A stretch of DNA of 64,000 bases from Candidimonas sp. SYP-B2681 (GCF_003971065.1 NZ_RYDV01000004.1:186001-250000), one strand, 5' to 3'; counted from the first letter of the stretch, positions 8,672-17,905 are shown. The notes: generated by a model not told the origin, from the letters alone. Program-made: numbers and translations.

Positions 8672-10060
8672 ATGGCTGGCGAAAAAACCGTCGAAACGAC
8701 AGGACTCTTGGGCTGGATAGATAGGCGCTTCCCGCTTAGCTCCCTGTTCAAAGAGCACATGTCCGAATATTACGCACCAAAAAACTTTAATTTTTGGTAC
8801 TTTTTTGGATCGCTCGCACTGTTGGTGCTCGTAATCCAGATCGTGACCGGTATTTTCCTGGTCATGAATTACAAGCCCGATGCCAAACTGGCGTTTGAGT
8901 CAGTCGAATACATCATGCGAGAAGTGCCATGGGGCTGGTTGATCCGCTACATGCACTCTACCGGCGCTTCCATGTTCTTCGTGGTGGTCTACCTGCATAT
9001 GCTGCGTGGCCTGTTCTATGGGTCGTACCGCAAGCCTCGCGAGCTGGTCTGGATTTTTGGCGTAGCCATCTTCCTGTGCTTGATGGGTGAAGCCTTCATG
9101 GGCTATCTGTTGCCCTGGGGCCAGATGTCGTATTGGGGCGCACAGGTTATTGTCAATCTGTTCTCCGCCATTCCTTTCATCGGGCCTGAACTTTCGGTCT
9201 GGATTCGCGGCGACTACGTGGTTTCCGACGCAACACTGAATCGCTTCTTTGCTTTCCACGTGATTGCCTTGCCGTTGGTGCTTATCGGCCTGGTCGTGGC
9301 GCATATCATTGCCTTGCACGAAGTGGGTTCGAACAATCCTGACGGCGTCGAGATCAAGCAAGGCCCCAAAGATCGCAACGGTCACCCTGTCGATGGCATT
9401 CCTTTCCATCCTTACTACTCGGTGCACGATCTTGTGGGCGTGGCCGGTTTCCTGATCGTCTTTGCCGCGATCGTTTTCTTCGCACCAGAAATGGGTGGGT
9501 ACTTCATTGAGTACAACAACTTCATTCCTGCCGACTCGCTGAAAACGCCTCCGCATATCGCTCCGGTCTGGTATTTCACGCCGTTCTATTCCATGTTGCG
9601 TGCAACGACTGCCGACTTCACCTGGATTCTTGCAGGCGCATCGGTACTGGCTGCCGTCGTTCTGTTTGCCAAGGGCAACTTGAAAGGCATCTGGCGCATT
9701 GCAGTACCCGTTATCCTGATCGTCGTCGCCGTGCTGTTCCGCACGATCGACGCCAAATTCTGGGGCGTGGTCGCTATGGGCGGTTCGGTCGTCATCCTGT
9801 TCTTCCTGCCATGGCTCGACCACTCACCGGTCAAGTCCATCCGCTACCGTCCAACCTGGCACAAGTACTTCTACGCTATCTTCATCGTTAATTTCCTGGT
9901 GTTGGGCTATTTGGGTACGCAAGCGCCTAATCCAACTTTCAACCTGATGAGCCAAATCGGCACGGTGATCTATCTGGGCTTCTTCCTGGCCATGCCGGTC
10001 TGGAGCCGCCTGGGTACGTTCAAACCCGTACCCGACCGCATCACCTTTAGCGCTCATTAA
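8672..10060 (+). CDS. petB: Ubiquinol-cytochrome c reductase, cytochrome b subunit
   Basis: 462 residues, full-length fused cytochrome b of the proteobacterial type. It holds the two b hemes and the quinone sites. The four heme histidines are in the helices IRYMHSTGASMFFVVVYLHM and FFAFHVIALPLVLIGLVVAH; the Qo motif PDG/PEW region follows as NNPDG and the later core helices. AAAGGAG at 8658-8664 sets ATG 8672; the longer reading from 8600 lacks family similarity. Confidence 0.96.
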   Translation: MAGEKTVETTGLLGWIDRRFPLSSLFKEHMSEYYAPKNFNFWYFFGSLALLVLVIQIVTGIFLVMNYKPDAKLAFESVEYIMREVPWGWLIRYMHSTGASMFFVVVYLHMLRGLFYGSYRKPRELVWIFGVAIFLCLMGEAFMGYLLPWGQMSYWGAQVIVNLFSAIPFIGPELSVWIRGDYVVSDATLNRFFAFHVIALPLVLIGLVVAHIIALHEVGSNNPDGVEIKQGPKDRNGHPVDGIPFHPYYSVHDLVGVAGFLIVFAAIVFFAPEMGGYFIEYNNFIPADSLKTPPHIAPVWYFTPFYSMLRATTADFTWILAGASVLAAVVLFAKGNLKGIWRIAVPVILIVVAVLFRTIDAKFWGVVAMGGSVVILFFLPWLDHSPVKSIRYRPTWHKYFYAIFIVNFLVLGYLGTQAPNPTFNLMSQIGTVIYLGFFLAMPVWSRLGTFKPVPDRITFSAH

Positions 10061-10086
10061 GGCCACCAACACGTTACGGAATGATC

Positions 10087-10935
10087 ATGATTAAAAAGCT
10101 GATAGGTACCATTGCTTTGTCACTGACCTGCGCGGTGTCGTTTGCCGCAACCGGCGGTTACAAGCTGGACCAAGCACCCGACCGCATCAACGACATGTCT
10201 TCTTTGCAAAACGGAGCCAAGTTGTTCGTCAACTACTGTCTGGGCTGCCATAGCGCCAGTTCAATGCGCTATAACAAGCTCACTGAAATCGGCCTGACCG
10301 AAGAACAGATCAAAAAGAATCTGTTGTTCACGACCGATAAAATTGGCGACCTGATGACCATCGCCATGACTCCGCAAGACGCCAAGCAATGGCTAGGCGT
10401 GGCTCCGCCCGACTTGTCCGTCATTGCGCGCGCCAAGTCGACCACCATGGGCCCGTCCGGCGTCGATTACGTCTACACCTTCCTGCGCACGTTCTACCGC
10501 GATACCTCCAAGGTTTCTGGCTGGAACAACCTGGTCTTCCCAAGCGTGGGCATGCCCAACGTTCTGTGGCAGCTTCAGGGGCCAGTCGGGCTGGATCACA
10601 CTACCATCCACGAGGCCGAGAAGCCTGATGGCACAAAAGTGTGGGAACGTACCGTAGCCAACTACGACCCCCAAGGCTTCTCGGTTATCAAGACCGAAGA
10701 GCTGAAGGGCTACAATGGCTCGGCAGCAGATAAAGCTATACTGGCTCCAGCCAACAAAAGCAATGCCGCTGCGTTCGACAACAATGTGGCCGACCTTAGC
10801 AACTTCCTGGGCTGGATGTCCGAACCCATGCAGCTTCAGCGTAAGCAACTGGGCGTCTGGGTCTTGCTGTTCCTTAGTCTTTTCCTTGTCGTTGCATGGC
10901 GCCTGAACGCGGCCTACTGGAAACACGTCAAATAA
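10087..10935 (+). CDS. petC: Ubiquinol-cytochrome c reductase, cytochrome c1 subunit
   Basis: About 282 residues. A signal peptide (residues 1 to about 21, ending SFAATGG) is followed by the heme c motif in NYCLGCHSASSMRYNK, and a single C-terminal anchor LLFLSLFLVVAW. It passes electrons from the Rieske centre to soluble cytochrome c. ATG 10087 has ACGGA at workable spacing; the ATG at 10081 is too close to it. A strong hairpin with T-run follows the operon. Confidence 0.95.
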   Translation: MIKKLIGTIALSLTCAVSFAATGGYKLDQAPDRINDMSSLQNGAKLFVNYCLGCHSASSMRYNKLTEIGLTEEQIKKNLLFTTDKIGDLMTIAMTPQDAKQWLGVAPPDLSVIARAKSTTMGPSGVDYVYTFLRTFYRDTSKVSGWNNLVFPSVGMPNVLWQLQGPVGLDHTTIHEAEKPDGTKVWERTVANYDPQGFSVIKTEELKGYNGSAADKAILAPANKSNAAAFDNNVADLSNFLGWMSEPMQLQRKQLGVWVLLFLSLFLVVAWRLNAAYWKHVK

Positions 10936-10992
10936 AGCAGTCCGCAGCACCGGTAGTGCCCATCAGGCACTGCGTTTAAGCTACCGGTAAAG

Positions 10993-11020
10993 AAATAGGC
11001 GTAGATTGATACGCCTATTT
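10993..11020 (+). terminator. Rho-independent terminator after petABC
   Basis: AAATAGGCGTA (10993-11003) pairs perfectly with TACGCCTATTT (11010-11020), loop of six, then CCCTTTTC. It lies between petC and sspA, so sspA probably has its own promoter or depends on read-through. Confidence 0.7.
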
Positions 11021-11082
11021 CCCTTTTCGGAGCCATACTACGGTTGGCTCTTGTTCTTATTTCTACGATTGGAATCCGCGAC

Positions 11083-11691
11083 ATGATGGTGCTCTATTCT
11101 GGAACGACCTGCCCGTTCTCCCAACGCTGCCGCTTTGTACTATTCGAAAAAGGCATGGATTTTGAAATCCGCGATATCGACCTGTACAACAAGCCCGAAG
11201 ACATCTCGGTCATGAACCCTTACGGCCAGGTACCTATCCTGGTCGAGCGCGATCTGATTCTGTACGAATCGAACATCATCAACGAGTACATCGACGAACG
11301 CTTCCCCCATCCCCAGCTTATGCCTGCGGATCCGGTCATGCGCGCCCGTACGCGTCTGTTCCTGTACAACTTCGAGAAAGAACTTTTCGTGCACGTATCG
11401 GTTCTTGAAAACCGTGCCTCCAGCGATACCAAGGCGCAAGATTTCGCGCGCCAGAATATTCGCGACAGGCTTGCGCAACTTGCACCCATGCTGTTAAAAA
11501 ACAAGTACATGCTGGGCGAAGAGTTTTCGATGCTGGACGTGGCCGTAGCCCCTTTGCTGTGGCGTCTGGATCACTACGGTATTGAACTACCAAAAAATGC
11601 CGCCCCCATCCAGAAATACGCCGAACGCATTTTTTCGCGCCCGGCTTACATCGAGGCACTGACGCCATCTGAAAAGGTGATGCGTCGCTAA
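11083..11691 (+). CDS. sspA: Stringent starvation protein A (GST-fold)
   Basis: 202 residues. N-terminal thioredoxin-like domain (MMVLYSGTTCPFSQRCRF, then NPYGQVPILVERDLILYES) and a helical GST C-domain. SspA binds RNA polymerase and acts in stationary phase, acid stress and virulence control in other proteobacteria. The longer in-frame reading from 11044 lacks similarity; ATG 11083 or the adjacent ATG 11086 fits the family. sspB follows 13 bp later. Confidence 0.93.
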   Translation: MMVLYSGTTCPFSQRCRFVLFEKGMDFEIRDIDLYNKPEDISVMNPYGQVPILVERDLILYESNIINEYIDERFPHPQLMPADPVMRARTRLFLYNFEKELFVHVSVLENRASSDTKAQDFARQNIRDRLAQLAPMLLKNKYMLGEEFSMLDVAVAPLLWRLDHYGIELPKNAAPIQKYAERIFSRPAYIEALTPSEKVMRR

Positions 11692-11704
11692 CGCTATACA
11701 GGCC

Positions 11705-12163
11705 ATGCAAGAGTCATCAACCAAACCCTATCTGATTCGCGCGCTGCACGAGTGGTGTACCGATAACGGCTACACCCCTCATATTGTCGTTACCGTAGAC
11801 GCCAATACGATTGTTCCGCTCGCGCATATTCATGATGGCCAGATCACGCTGAACATCGGCACTCTGGCCACCAACCGCCTCACCCTGGGGAACGACTATA
11901 TCGAATTCCAGACACGATTTGGCGGCGTCACTGAACAGATATTCGTGCCGGTTGCAGCGGTATCGGCGATTTACGCGCGGGAAACTGGTGCGGGTATGGG
12001 TTTTGACGTGGCAGAATCGCAGCCTTATCCAGGTGGCGAATTGGCGGACCCTGCAGGCGGCGGGCCCAAAGCCGTGGTCGAGCATGCGGACACCACAAGC
12101 AAAGGCAACCCTGATTCGTCCTCCGGCGACCCCAAACCGCCGCGCCTGACGATCGTCAAGTAA
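11705..12163 (+). CDS. sspB: ClpXP protease specificity-enhancing factor
   Basis: 152 residues. SspB delivers ssrA-tagged peptides to ClpXP. The substrate-binding domain (PYLIRALHEWCTDNGYTPHI, NIGTLATNRLTLGNDYIEFQTRFGG) is clear, followed by a disordered linker and a basic/hydrophobic C-terminal ClpX-binding tail (PPRLTIVK). It is paired with sspA as in most proteobacteria. Confidence 0.94.
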   Translation: MQESSTKPYLIRALHEWCTDNGYTPHIVVTVDANTIVPLAHIHDGQITLNIGTLATNRLTLGNDYIEFQTRFGGVTEQIFVPVAAVSAIYARETGAGMGFDVAESQPYPGGELADPAGGGPKAVVEHADTTSKGNPDSSSGDPKPPRLTIVK

Positions 12164-12183
12164 GAAAGAAACCAGTTCAAGGG

Positions 12184-12212
12184 TAATGCGGCGTGTGATC
12201 ACGGCCGCATTA
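12184..12212. terminator. Hairpin between convergent sspB and cysW
   Basis: TAATGCGGC (12184-12192) pairs perfectly with GCCGCATTA (12204-12212). It sits between two convergent gene ends and could act in both directions, although neither side has a long T-run. Confidence 0.45.
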
Positions 12213-12228
12213 AATGCCCACTAGAACC

Positions 12229-13056
12229 CTACAGCGCTTCACGCCGGGTCGCCACCCTTAAGCGCCACTCCAGAAAGTTCTTCATGAATACGGTAAGCAT
12301 GGCCATGCACGCCAGCAGCGCAGCCGCCGTGAAGGCCGCAGCCGTCTTGTAATCGTTATTCAATTGCTCGACCAACAATGCCAGGGTCAAGGTCTGGTTC
12401 ATGATGGTGCCCGACACCACCGACACCGCGCCGAACTCGCCGATGGCGCGCGCATTGGTCAGCACCACGCCATACAACAACGCCCACTTGATATTCGGTA
12501 GGGTCACGCGGCTGAAAATCTGCCAGCCCGTGGCACCAAGACTTAAAGCGGCGACCTCCTCGTCGCTACCCTGCGCCTGCATGACGGGAATCAAAATTCG
12601 CGCAACATAGGGCGACGTCACGAAGATCGTCACCAGAAGAATGCCCGGCCACGCAAACATAAGCTGCACGCCCTGCGTCGACAACCATCGGCCTACAACA
12701 CTTTCTACTCCGTATACGACCAGGTAGCACAAGCCCGCCACCACCGGCGATACCGCAAAGGGAATGTCGATAAGGGTCGTCAGCACGCGGCGCCCCCTGA
12801 AATCAAAATGCGTCACACACCATGCCAGAGCGATGCCGAACAGCATATTCAGCGGTACCGTGAGCACGGTGACAAACAACGTCAGCCCAATGGCATGCAG
12901 CATGAAGTCTTCCTGCAGATTCGCAAGTAGAAGCTCCCAGCCACCCTTTATGACGAGGCTGAAGATCAGCGCCAAGGGAATGATCAACAACAATATGACG
13001 AGCACCATGCCCGTTACGATAAGCGCCCATTGATGGGCCTGGACTGGCTTCTTCAT
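12229..13056 (-). CDS. cysW: Sulfate/thiosulfate ABC transporter permease CysW
   Basis: 275 residues, six membrane helices, with the EAA loop DEEVAALSLGATGWQIF that contacts the ATPase. Works with CysT, a periplasmic sulfate-binding protein and CysA. The start is ATG 13056, overlapping the cysT stop (TAATG) behind an AGGAGG site at 13062-13068; an ATG at 13074 is upstream of that site. cysA, which usually follows, is absent here: sspB lies next on the other strand, so the ATPase must be encoded elsewhere. Confidence 0.94.
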   Translation of the reverse strand: MKKPVQAHQWALIVTGMVLVILLLIIPLALIFSLVIKGGWELLLANLQEDFMLHAIGLTLFVTVLTVPLNMLFGIALAWCVTHFDFRGRRVLTTLIDIPFAVSPVVAGLCYLVVYGVESVVGRWLSTQGVQLMFAWPGILLVTIFVTSPYVARILIPVMQAQGSDEEVAALSLGATGWQIFSRVTLPNIKWALLYGVVLTNARAIGEFGAVSVVSGTIMNQTLTLALLVEQLNNDYKTAAAFTAAALLACMAMLTVFMKNFLEWRLRVATRREAL

Positions 13057-13904
13057 TATCGGCCTCCTGTCCATGCCAGGAAGCGGCCTTGCACGACCTG
13101 CAGCGTAAATAGCAACAGCAACGAGGCCAGCAGTATGACTGAAGCAATCGCGGCCGCCGCGGGGTAATTAAATTCCTGCAAACGAACAAAAATCATCAGG
13201 GAAGACACTTCAGTTTTAAACGGAATGTTACCGGCGATCATGATGACCGCGCCAAATTCGCCAAGGCTACGAATAAAAGCCTGCGATGAACCGGTGATCA
13301 TGGCGGGCAGCAACGGCGGCAAGATCACGCGCCAGAATATTTGCCACTTGCGGGCCCCCAGCGTTTGCGCGACCTCTTCGAACTCGCCCGCCATGTCCTC
13401 CATAACGGGCTGCACGACGCGCACGACGAAGGGCAAACTGGTAAAGGTCATGGCGACGACAATACCGGGATAGGCATAGGCGATTTTTATGCCATACGAC
13501 GCAAACCACTGGCCGAGCCAACCGTTAGGGACCAACAACGTGGCTAATGTCAGTCCCGCCACCGATGTCGGCAAGGCAAACGGCAAATCGACCAGCGCGT
13601 CGATAAGGCGCCGGCCCGGAAATTCGTAGCGCGTAATGATCCACGCAATGATAAAGCCCACCACTGTGGCAATAACGGTTGAATAGAACGCGGCGGTGGC
13701 CGTGGTGTAGTAACTTTCCACAACGCGTCTGTCACTGATCGCCTGCCAATACTCGGCCAGACTCATGCCGCTGACATACACCAGCAGTGCAGACAGCGGA
13801 AACAACAGGAAAAGCGATAAATAAAAGGCGCTGAATCCGAACGTCAGTCCGAAACCGGGCAAAAGCGGGTTTTGCAGAAAAAAACGCGGTGTCTTGGTAG
13901 TCAC
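13056..13904 (-). CDS. cysT: Sulfate/thiosulfate ABC transporter permease CysT
   Basis: 282 residues, six membrane helices; EAA loop EFEEVAQTLGARKWQIF. Forms the inner-membrane channel with CysW for sulfate or thiosulfate import. Start is GTG 13904. One base overlaps cysW. Between it and the upstream binding-protein gene lies a 258-bp gap with a dispersed inverted repeat, which may change the ratio of binding protein to permease transcripts. Confidence 0.94.
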   Translation of the reverse strand: MTTKTPRFFLQNPLLPGFGLTFGFSAFYLSLFLLFPLSALLVYVSGMSLAEYWQAISDRRVVESYYTTATAAFYSTVIATVVGFIIAWIITRYEFPGRRLIDALVDLPFALPTSVAGLTLATLLVPNGWLGQWFASYGIKIAYAYPGIVVAMTFTSLPFVVRVVQPVMEDMAGEFEEVAQTLGARKWQIFWRVILPPLLPAMITGSSQAFIRSLGEFGAVIMIAGNIPFKTEVSSLMIFVRLQEFNYPAAAAIASVILLASLLLLFTLQVVQGRFLAWTGGR

Positions 13905-13933
13905 TTACAACCTTGCTGAACACATATAATTCC

Positions 13934-14018
13934 TCCCGATCAGTCGTGCCCTTCGCCGGCTTCGCTTGCCTTAGGCAAGTAATGTTCGCTTCGCCTTGGC
14001 GTTCAGGTTTGATCGGGA
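13934..14018. repeat. Dispersed 85-bp intergenic inverted repeat, copy 2
   Basis: Ends TCCCGATCA (13934-13942) and TGATCGGGA (14010-14018) are perfectly inverted. The inside holds the shared block CGCTTGCCTTA(G)GC(A)AGTAATG and a 15-base palindrome CTTGCCTTAGGCAAG. Same family as 929-1015 and 63864-63942. It lies in the sbp-cysT gap. Confidence 0.7.
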
Positions 14019-14162
14019 AACGGAATAAGGTAATGCCAAAGGGCATCTAAAAAATCCAGGCCCCAATAATAAAACAATGGGCCCCGTCAAAACGACGATG
14101 GCCCACTGCTTTTACACGAATTTAACGCTTCAAGCGCTACATCTTGGCCTTAACGCCCTTGA

Positions 14163-15170
14163 TTACTTGGCCAGAAGTTGGTCAAGGACGCCGTTGGCAC
14201 CGAAATGCTTGGCTTGAATATCGTTCCAGCTGCCCAGCACCTGGGTCGGGTTGATGAGCTCGACCTTCGCAAACTGTGCTTCAGCTTTCTTGGCAACTTC
14301 CGGATCGTTGACACGATAGTTGAACGTCGTCAGAAGCTGCTGGATTTCCGGATCGTATTGAAATTTCAAGTATTCCGTAGCCAGCTTGCGAGTACCCTTG
14401 GCGTCGACCACCTTATCGACGACAGCGACTGGGAACTCGGCCAGGATGCTGACAGGTGGCACAACCACTTCGTAGCCATCTGCCTTGAAATCGGGCCCAT
14501 TAGCAATGTTGAGCACCTCGGACTCGAAAGTCAGCAACGCGTCGCCCTGTCCGTTTTGGGCAAAGGCCACTGTCGCGCCGCGACCGCCGGTGGGAAAGCT
14601 TTCCACGTTATGCAGCAGCTTGCTTACGAATTCCTTGATCTTGGCTTCGTCGCCCTTGAATTGCTGATTGGCATATAGCCACGCAGCCAAATACGTGTAG
14701 CGCGCGTTACCCGACGTCTTCGGGTTCGGGAAGACAAGCTTCACATCGCTGCGGACCAAGTCGTCCCAGGTTTTGATGTTTTTAGGATTGCCCTTGCGCA
14801 CCAGGAATGCAATGGTGCTGTAGTAAGGAGAACTATTGTGGGGAAACTTGCTGGCCCAGTCTTTGGCCACAAACCCACGATCGACCAGGAATTCAATGTC
14901 GGTGACCTGATTGAACGTAACCGTGTCGGCCTTCTTGCCTTGCGCGATGTCTTGCGCCTGGCGCGACGTTCCCGCAAACGACTGGTCGATCTTGACATCT
15001 TCACCCGTCGTTTTTTTCCAGTGCTGAATAAACTTAGGGTTAATGGCAGCGAACGTCTCGCGAGCCACGTCAAACGATGCATTCAGCAAGGAGGTCTGCG
15101 CACCAGCGGTGCCGGTTGCGGCCAGCGTTGCGGCAAACGCGGCCGTTGTAATAAGTTTCTTCAACAACAT
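14163..15170 (-). CDS. sbp: Periplasmic sulfate-binding protein
   Basis: 335 residues. Signal peptide LLKKLITTAAFAATLAATG ending at AQT, then the sulfate-binding fold with the family segments SLLNASFDVARE, QSFAGTSRQAQDIAQGKKADT, and NPKTSGNARYTYLAAW. It captures sulfate (or thiosulfate) for CysTW. First gene of the sulfate operon. Downstream of its stop a hairpin (GGGCC with GGCCC, 14081-14104) may protect the transcript end. Confidence 0.94.
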   Translation of the reverse strand: MLLKKLITTAAFAATLAATGTAGAQTSLLNASFDVARETFAAINPKFIQHWKKTTGEDVKIDQSFAGTSRQAQDIAQGKKADTVTFNQVTDIEFLVDRGFVAKDWASKFPHNSSPYYSTIAFLVRKGNPKNIKTWDDLVRSDVKLVFPNPKTSGNARYTYLAAWLYANQQFKGDEAKIKEFVSKLLHNVESFPTGGRGATVAFAQNGQGDALLTFESEVLNIANGPDFKADGYEVVVPPVSILAEFPVAVVDKVVDAKGTRKLATEYLKFQYDPEIQQLLTTFNYRVNDPEVAKKAEAQFAKVELINPTQVLGSWNDIQAKHFGANGVLDQLLAK

Positions 15171-15242
15171 TCTAAGCTTCCTTGCTAAAGCCCCTGCGAG
15201 GCACATTCGAATAAGCCCACCCTATGGCGCGCCCTAATAACT

Positions 15243-15267
15243 GCTTATTCTAAAGGAAGGCTTATTC
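15243..15267 (-). promoter_or_regulatory. Direct repeat upstream of sbp, possible CysB-type operator
   Basis: GCTTATTC occurs at 15243-15250 and again at 15260-15267 (on the coding strand two GAATAAGC units 17 bases apart), 73-97 bases upstream of the sbp start. CysB-controlled sulfate genes carry AT-rich activator sites in this position; assignment to CysB is inference. Confidence 0.35.
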
Positions 15268-15326
15268 AACATAACGATTTATTTAGCCTTTGCATATAAC
15301 CTAAAGGCATATAGAAGACAGGTGGG

Positions 15327-16091
15327 TCAGGCGCGGAAGCGGGCCGCGAGTTTCTCGGTCTCGCGAGCCAGAATCGCCAGATCCATGCCCACGGCGGTAA
15401 ACAAGCAGCCAAGCTCGATATACCGCTTCGCCAGAGTCTCGTCGAAGGTCAGTATGCCAGGCGCCTTGCCGCAAGCCCGAACTCGCTTTATGGCGTCTTC
15501 TATGGTGCGCTGAACATCGGGGTGCTTCATGTCACCCAGGTGACCCAAGCTTGCCGACAAGTCGGCCGGCCCAATAAAAATGCCATCGACGCCTTCGACC
15601 GAGGCGATCTCCTCGAGGTTATCCAGCCCTTCTTGCGTCTCGATTTGCACCAACAGGCAAAGCTCTTCCTGACATTCGTGGGCGTAGTTGCCCATTCGTC
15701 CAAAAGCACTCGCACGCATGGTACCGCCAGCACCGCGAATACCCTGGGGCGGGTAGCGCATGCCCGCCACCGCACGCGCGGCCTCTTCGGCGTTCTGCAC
15801 ATAAGGAATCAACAGCGTTTGTGCACCAATATCAAGATAGCGCTTTTGCTGCACCGCTTCGTTCCAGCTAGGACGCACAACTGACGACACTGGGTAAGGC
15901 GCCACCGCCTGCAATTGACCCAGGATCGAGCTTACGTCGCCAGGCGCATGCTCGGTATCAAGCACCAGCCAGTCAAAACCCGACCCGGCCACCACTTCAG
16001 CGCTGTAGGGACTGTTCAACGAAACCCAAAGGCCCAACTGATGCTGACCCGCCAGGATGGCGCGCTTAAAACGATTGACCGGAACTTGCAT
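15327..16091 (-). CDS. HpcH/HpaI-family class II aldolase
   Basis: 254 residues. (beta/alpha)8 metal-dependent pyruvate aldolase related to HpaI (4-hydroxy-2-oxoheptanedioate) and GarL. Family blocks: [44 protein letters not shown] (metal ligand Glu) and [15 protein letters not shown] (metal ligand Asp). It stands alone, with no hpa or gar genes nearby, so the exact substrate cannot be read from context. It is upstream of sbp on the same strand, 156 bp away. Confidence 0.85.
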   Translation of the reverse strand: MQVPVNRFKRAILAGQHQLGLWVSLNSPYSAEVVAGSGFDWLVLDTEHAPGDVSSILGQLQAVAPYPVSSVVRPSWNEAVQQKRYLDIGAQTLLIPYVQNAEEAARAVAGMRYPPQGIRGAGGTMRASAFGRMGNYAHECQEELCLLVQIETQEGLDNLEEIASVEGVDGIFIGPADLSASLGHLGDMKHPDVQRTIEDAIKRVRACGKAPGILTFDETLAKRYIELGCLFTAVGMDLAILARETEKLAARFRA

Positions 16092-16263
16092 GACTCACCT
16101 TGAGAAAATCAAAGAAGTGGCGCCGAAGCGCCGCCAGAATATAGCGTGCGAATTAACCGGGCAATCGTATCACCGTTCACGCTGCATAGTGCTCGCGCTG
16201 AACAAAAGGGGCTTTTCAACAGTAAAAACACAAAATTAAAAAAAAGGGTAGAATGTCGGTCTT

Positions 16264-16339
16264 GCCGGTTTAGCTCAGTTGGTAGAGCAGCGCACTTGTA
16301 ATGCGAAGGTCGAGGGTTCAACTCCTTTAACCGGCACCA
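16264..16339 (+). tRNA. tRNA-Thr (anticodon TGT)
   Basis: Cloverleaf folds by eye: acceptor GCCGGTT with AACCGGC, D arm GCTC/GAGC, anticodon loop CTTGTAA, T loop TTCAACT, encoded CCA end (16337-16339). 76 bases. The T stem has two G-T pairs and the anticodon stem one G-A mismatch. Confidence 0.96.
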
Positions 16340-16361
16340 GTATTCCTGCGGTTCGCCGCAG

Positions 16362-16391
16362 AAAAGGGCCACTAGAAATAGTGGCCCTTTT
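16362..16391 (+). terminator. Rho-independent terminator after tRNA-Thr
   Basis: AAAAGGGCCACTA (16362-16374) pairs perfectly with TAGTGGCCCTTTT (16379-16391) around GAAA, followed by GTTTTG. An almost identical hairpin sits at 17984-18003. Confidence 0.8.
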
Positions 16392-16445
16392 GTTTTGTGC
16401 GCCCGGTATGCTCACCGGTTCGCGTATGCCTTTAACGCGCGCCTT

Positions 16446-17210
16446 CTACACCACTGCAGCCGTAACGCCGATTGCCAGCAACATAAACAACGAAATGAAC
16501 CTAACGCGTTCCTGATGCTTGCCCATCGACCACCTGTGCAACTGGGCGCCTAACAGGCTGGCCACGACCGCCGCGGGCAATAGAACCACTATATAGACGC
16601 CCTGCCGCAGCGTCAGCGAGCCACCTACGGCCAAAGGCGCCAGGGTCACCACTTGGGCCAGACTGAAATAGACGAGACTGACTGCGCGAATGACAGCGAG
16701 CGGCAAAGAACGATCCGAGAGCATATACAAGATGACCGGCGGCCCACCTATACCGCCGATAGCCGTCATAAAACCGCTTAGCGCTCCGGCCAACGAATCC
16801 TGAATCAAACCGCGCCGGCCCTTGTAATGCCATCCGATCAACATCAACAGGGATACCAGTATCACGATGAAGGCTATCAGCTTGCGCATGACGGCTGCAT
16901 CAACCATATGCAGCATGCCAAGACCAATGGGGAGCCCAAGCAATGATGGAATGAACAGCCTCCAAACGAGCCGCCAATTTACGGTGCGCAAGGCGCCCGG
17001 CAGCAACTGGAACGTCGTCAGCAGGTTGATGCCAAGCACAAGCACAACAACATCAGTTGGCGACATCAGCAAGCTGAACACTGGCGCCATCAGCAGGCCG
17101 GCGCCGAACCCGGAATAACCTCGCATGAGGCTGCCGACAAAAGTGGCACTAGCGAGTTCGGCGAATATGGACAGCGAAGGCAGTTGTTCCAGCGCCCAGT
17201 CCGGAATCAT
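16446..17210 (-). CDS. TauE/SafE-family sulfite/anion exporter
   Basis: 254 residues, about eight membrane helices, with the family repeats MRGYSGFGAGLLMAPVFSLL and SGFMTAIGGIGGPPVILYML (glycine/proline motif). Members export sulfite, sulfoacetate or other organosulfonates. It follows a damaged sulfonate-type ABC permease gene by 10 bp on the same strand, which fits a former organosulfur transport unit; that link is inference. Confidence 0.85.
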   Translation of the reverse strand: MIPDWALEQLPSLSIFAELASATFVGSLMRGYSGFGAGLLMAPVFSLLMSPTDVVVLVLGINLLTTFQLLPGALRTVNWRLVWRLFIPSLLGLPIGLGMLHMVDAAVMRKLIAFIVILVSLLMLIGWHYKGRRGLIQDSLAGALSGFMTAIGGIGGPPVILYMLSDRSLPLAVIRAVSLVYFSLAQVVTLAPLAVGGSLTLRQGVYIVVLLPAAVVASLLGAQLHRWSMGKHQERVRFISLFMLLAIGVTAAVV

Positions 17211-17220
17211 GCTATTCCAC

Positions 17221-17832
17221 TTAGTTTTGCATGCCCCAACGACGGACAGTGCATTTTTCCAAAGAATTGAATACGACGTTTTCCACGAACAGCCCGATCA
17301 GAATCACCATGAACAGACCGGCAAAGACGCTGGGTATTTCAAGCATGTTTTTATTTTCATAGATGAACCAGCCTAACCCGCCGGAACCCGAGCTCACGCC
17401 AAACACAAGCTCTGCCGCAATCAACGTTCGCCAGGCAAACGCCCATCCGATCTTCAACCCCGACAGGATGCTCGCAAATGCTGCCGGAATAAGTATTTGC
17501 CTAACGTACGAGAACCCGCTCAAACCATAGTTGCGGCCAACCCTCCGCAGCGTAGGCGACACCGACAAAAAGCCTGAATGGGTGTTCAATGCGACGGCCC
17601 AAAGTACGGAGTGCATCAATACAAAGACGAGGCTTCCTTCGCCCAAACCAAACCAGATCAGGGCAAGCGGGAGCAGGGCAATGGCCGGTAGCGGATTGAA
17701 CATGGCGGTCAGTGTTTCAAGGATGTCCGTGCCGATACGGGAAATCCATACTGCTTTCAAGAGTGAAATTAAATATACAGTTCTCAAAACAAAACTGTCA
17801 ACAACTTTACTGACTATAATGTCTGCGTACAC
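17221..17832 (-). pseudogene. ABC permease of the SsuC/TauC type, 5'-truncated
   Basis: An open reading of 203 residues with the EAA-type loop (SPTLRRVGRNYGLSGFSYVRQI) and the membrane helices of nitrate/sulfonate/taurine permeases (PLPAIALLPLALIWFGLGE, AWRTLIAAELVFGVSSGSGG). Family members run about 250-270 residues; here the first helices are missing. The first 30 codons are AT-rich, unlike the rest, and hold a sigma-70-like promoter, so the coding similarity begins only at about 17745. No ATPase or binding-protein gene remains nearby. I regard it as a remnant, though a short product could still be made. Confidence 0.7.
17772..17801 (-). promoter_or_regulatory. Sigma-70-like promoter inside the truncated permease frame
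   Basis: On the minus strand TTGACA (17801-17796) and TATATT (17777-17772) are 18 bases apart, in an AT-rich stretch. It would transcribe the permease remnant and the TauE gene. Confidence 0.5.
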
Positions 17833-17905
17833 AAGCCCTGCGTCCCGATGGACTTACGCTGCTTTACTTGAGCCTCTCACGTGCATTTCCTTTACCCGGC
17901 CAAAC

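Noticed and set aside
8900-9823. Long minus-strand open frame opposite petB
   Set aside because: Mirror of cytochrome b codons in a GC-rich genome; composition is His/Asp/Gln-rich with no family match.
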